A stretch of 7,861 bases of DNA from Actinomycetota bacterium (lineage in GTDB: Bacteria; Actinomycetota; Thermoleophilia; Gaiellales; Gaiellaceae), in contig PMXT01000115.1 of NCBI GenBank assembly GCA_003170995.1, positions 1 to 7,861 on the forward strand. The letters run 5' to 3'. Every line of letters begins with the position of its first letter. Position 1 is the stretch's first letter. This document shows positions 6,530-7,861 of this stretch, in pieces. Made by a program: the position numbers and the translations under genes. The notes beneath the pieces are model-generated. The model saw nothing but the letters and a program-made list of their open reading frames with translations, had not been told where the DNA came from and did no database searches.

Positions 6530-7351
6530 CTATACAGCGGGGAGCCGACGGCTGAGCATCGCTCCGACGAAGGTCGCGGCGCGGCGCGCGGCCAGGATAG
6601 GCGTGCGGCCCCGCGCTCTGGCTGCGATGTAGATCGCGGCGAACGCGTCGCCTGCGCCGGTGGCGGCGGCATTGGGCACGGGCGGATGGGCAGGTACTTC
6701 GGTGAGCTCGCCGCCCGAGAAGACGAGCGCGCCCCGCGAGCCGCGCGTGACGATCACCTCGGGAACGCCGAGACTCGAGAGGCTGTCCCGGTCGATCTCC
6801 GCGAACAACGTCAGTGCCTCCTCCTCAGCGAGCTTGAGCACGGTGACGTATCGAAGCAGGTCGTGATCGAAGTCGCTGTCGAGCGCGAGCGGGCCGAGCT
6901 TGGGTGCGCGCGCGAGCCCCTGACCGTCCAGCGAGACGAAGCGATCGCGAGCAATCTCGGCCAGCGTCGCGGCGGAGAACTCGCCGCGCAGAAGCGGCGC
7001 CACGTGCACCCATTCGCATGGCTCGAGCGCCTCGCAAACCCAGCCTCGCACCTCGTCGATTGTCCATTCGTCACCGATTGACGTGACCGACATGAGTCGG
7101 TTGTCGCCGTCTCTGCTTAGCTCGAAGCCCACCGAGGCCTTACCGGGACGCCAACTGACCGGGATCCCGAGCGCGAGCAGGGGCCCGAGTAGAAGCCGGC
7201 GATGCTCCGCTGCGCACTTGGTGACGATTCGGGAGGGGCGCTCGAGTAGGTGCAGCGCCCGCGCCGCATGGTACGGGCAGCCGCCCGGAAACGGCTCGCG
7301 CCCGGGCGCGCTGTCCAGCGAGAGGCTGCCGACTATCGCAACAGGGCGCAC
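6530..7351 (-). CDS. PfkB/ribokinase-family small-molecule kinase, substrate unknown
   Basis: The family transfers the ATP gamma-phosphate to a hydroxyl of a sugar, nucleoside or vitamin precursor. The protein has 273 residues, slightly shorter than the usual 300 or so. The GTG start gives a typical first strand (RPVAIVGSLSLD). GG at 23-24 begins the substrate-side motif, but it continues CPYHAARAL, with His28 where ribokinase-type enzymes usually have Asn. VLKLAEEEA (171-179) corresponds to the N-x-x-E region, although the usual Asn is Ala here. VTRGSRGAL (from about 201) and the anion-hole/catalytic signature TGAGDAFAA, with base D235, are intact, so activity is likely. It is cytoplasmic, with no signal peptide. 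The gene lies 30 bp downstream of a transporter on the same strand and converges on phzF. The -10-like TACAGT before the GTG suggests a leaderless transcript. Possible substrates include a nucleoside, a sugar or a pyrimidine such as HMP; I cannot choose. Confidence 0.88.
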   Translation of the reverse strand: MRPVAIVGSLSLDSAPGREPFPGGCPYHAARALHLLERPSRIVTKCAAEHRRLLLGPLLALGIPVSWRPGKASVGFELSRDGDNRLMSVTSIGDEWTIDEVRGWVCEALEPCEWVHVAPLLRGEFSAATLAEIARDRFVSLDGQGLARAPKLGPLALDSDFDHDLLRYVTVLKLAEEEALTLFAEIDRDSLSSLGVPEVIVTRGSRGALVFSGGELTEVPAHPPVPNAAATGAGDAFAAIYIAARARGRTPILAARRAATFVGAMLSRRLPAV

Positions 7352-7357
7352 GTGCTG

Positions 7358-7385
7358 ACTGTAACGGCTCCGGCGATCGAATCAG
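7358..7385 (-). promoter_or_regulatory. Candidate leaderless promoter of the PfkB kinase gene
   Basis: Read on the minus strand, TACAGT (7363 down to 7358) matches the TANNNT -10 pattern and ends 6 bases before the GTG at 7351, so the transcript could start at the GTG itself. A weak -35 candidate, CTGATT (7385 down to 7380), lies 16 bp upstream and overlaps the transporter stop codon. I see no Shine-Dalgarno sequence in the gap, which supports a leaderless start. Confidence 0.45.
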
Positions 7386-7861
7386 GCGACTGGCGAGCCT
7401 CGTGCGCGCCTGCGCACGAGAACGTTCAGGAGCGCACTCAACGCGAAGGCGAGCGCGAAGGAGGGTATCGAGGCGCCAAGGCCCCAACTCGTCGGGTGCA
7501 GCTGGTTGACCACGTCTTTCCACCAGGAGGGCCCGGTTGGTATCAACCACTGGTACAGAGCGAAGCCGGCCAGCCAGGCGCCGACCTGGGCCAGGCGCAG
7601 TGGCGGCGCTTCGAACACCGCGTCGCGATCGTAGCCGCGGCGCACGAGCCAGTCGGCGGCGAGCACGCCGAAGAGAGGCACGAAAAACGATCCGAGCAGG
7701 TACAGGAACGTCTGATACTGAGCGAGGTCGATCGTCAGAGCGCCGAGAGTCGAAACAGAAGCAGCGACGAGAATCAACAATCGCTGCGAGACGCGCGGAA
7801 TGAGGTTCTGGAGCGAGACGGCGGTCGAGTAAACGTTGGCGAACGGCTCCTTGGTCTCGTC
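7382..7861 (-). CDS. NCS1-family nucleobase/HMP-type permease, C-terminal part, truncated by window edge
   Basis: The reading frame enters from the right edge on the minus strand and ends at TGA (7384-7382), giving about 159 residues of C-terminus. The visible text begins with a segment resembling the NCS1 region around helix 8 to 9 (EPFANVYSTAVSLQNL), then hydrophobic segments around LLILVAASVSTL, the highly characteristic LLGSFFVPLFGVLAADW, and two last helices ending in a short Arg-rich tail (VRRRARG). Phe/Val-Pro-Leu-Phe-Gly-Val-Leu followed by Ala-Asp and an RR-x-Y motif is typical of cytosine permease-like and CytX-like transporters. These use a sodium or proton gradient to import cytosine, purines, allantoin, hydantoins or hydroxymethylpyrimidine. 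The TTG at 7780 is internal, not a start. The kinase gene 30 bp downstream suggests import followed by phosphorylation. Family confidence is good; the substrate is open. Confidence 0.8.
   Translation of the reverse strand, partial: DETKEPFANVYSTAVSLQNLIPRVSQRLLILVAASVSTLGALTIDLAQYQTFLYLLGSFFVPLFGVLAADWLVRRGYDRDAVFEAPPLRLAQVGAWLAGFALYQWLIPTGPSWWKDVVNQLHPTSWGLGASIPSFALAFALSALLNVLVRRRARGSPVA

Noticed and set aside
6509..7081. Plus-strand frame of 190 codons opposite the kinase gene
   Set aside because: The opposite strand encodes an intact PfkB kinase with its catalytic motif. This frame is low-complexity and charged, with no family features.
7778..7780. TTG at 7780 as a start for a small 132-residue membrane protein
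   Set aside because: The frame stays open to the right edge and the added residues read as a normal continuation of an NCS1 transporter, so this Leu codon is internal.
1..7861. Apparent excess of the palindrome CTCGAG (about 22 by hand count, roughly 3 expected from base composition)
   Set aside because: Many copies are in-frame CTC-GAG Leu-Glu codon pairs in genes that favour both codons, so codon use explains much of it. No regular spacing or intergenic placement suggests a recognition or binding site.

Overview
This window looks like chromosome from a high-GC bacterium, most likely an actinomycete. G+C is roughly two-thirds by eye. GTG starts are used for three of the genes whose starts lie in the window. 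The cytochrome bd genes are ordered cydA-cydB-cydD-cydC, and the CydB wording (for example LEGFDFGVG and the C-terminal QGWTYWVF) resembles actinobacterial CydB as I remember it. Two genes appear to have leaderless promoters, which also fits that phylum. A deep actinobacterial class such as Thermoleophilia is a guess I cannot test here.

Positions 1-5594 (+ strand) hold a tightly packed cytochrome bd operon. It starts with cydA, cut by the left edge, and cydB, which are the two core subunits of the quinol oxidase. Then come cydD and cydC, the two halves of the ABC transporter needed to assemble the oxidase. Spacing is 14 bp for cydA-cydB, a 1-nt stop/start overlap for cydB-cydD and a 4-nt overlap for cydD-cydC. 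This implies one mRNA and translational coupling. Together they would give a high-affinity, oxygen-scavenging terminal oxidase and its maturation machinery in the cytoplasmic membrane.

Positions 5627-6484 (+) hold an intact PhzF-family isomerase/epimerase gene of unknown substrate. It lies 32 bp after cydC, and the gap contains a plausible -10 element (TAGAGT) placed for a leaderless transcript.

Positions 6530-7861 (- strand) converge on phzF. They hold a PfkB/ribokinase-family small-molecule kinase and, upstream of it, the C-terminal part of an NCS1-family (nucleobase/HMP/hydantoin type) membrane transporter cut by the right edge. The 30-bp gap between them also has a -10-like TACAGT six bases before the kinase GTG. 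Transporter plus kinase suggests uptake and phosphorylation of a small metabolite, but the substrate cannot be read from the sequence. A 45-bp convergent gap between phzF and the kinase holds a weak branched hairpin.

I see no RNA genes, mobile elements, CRISPR arrays or long non-coding stretches (largest gap 45 bp). Nothing here is clearly an undescribed system. The least explained part is the NCS1-PfkB pair with its atypical kinase, and its phzF neighbour.
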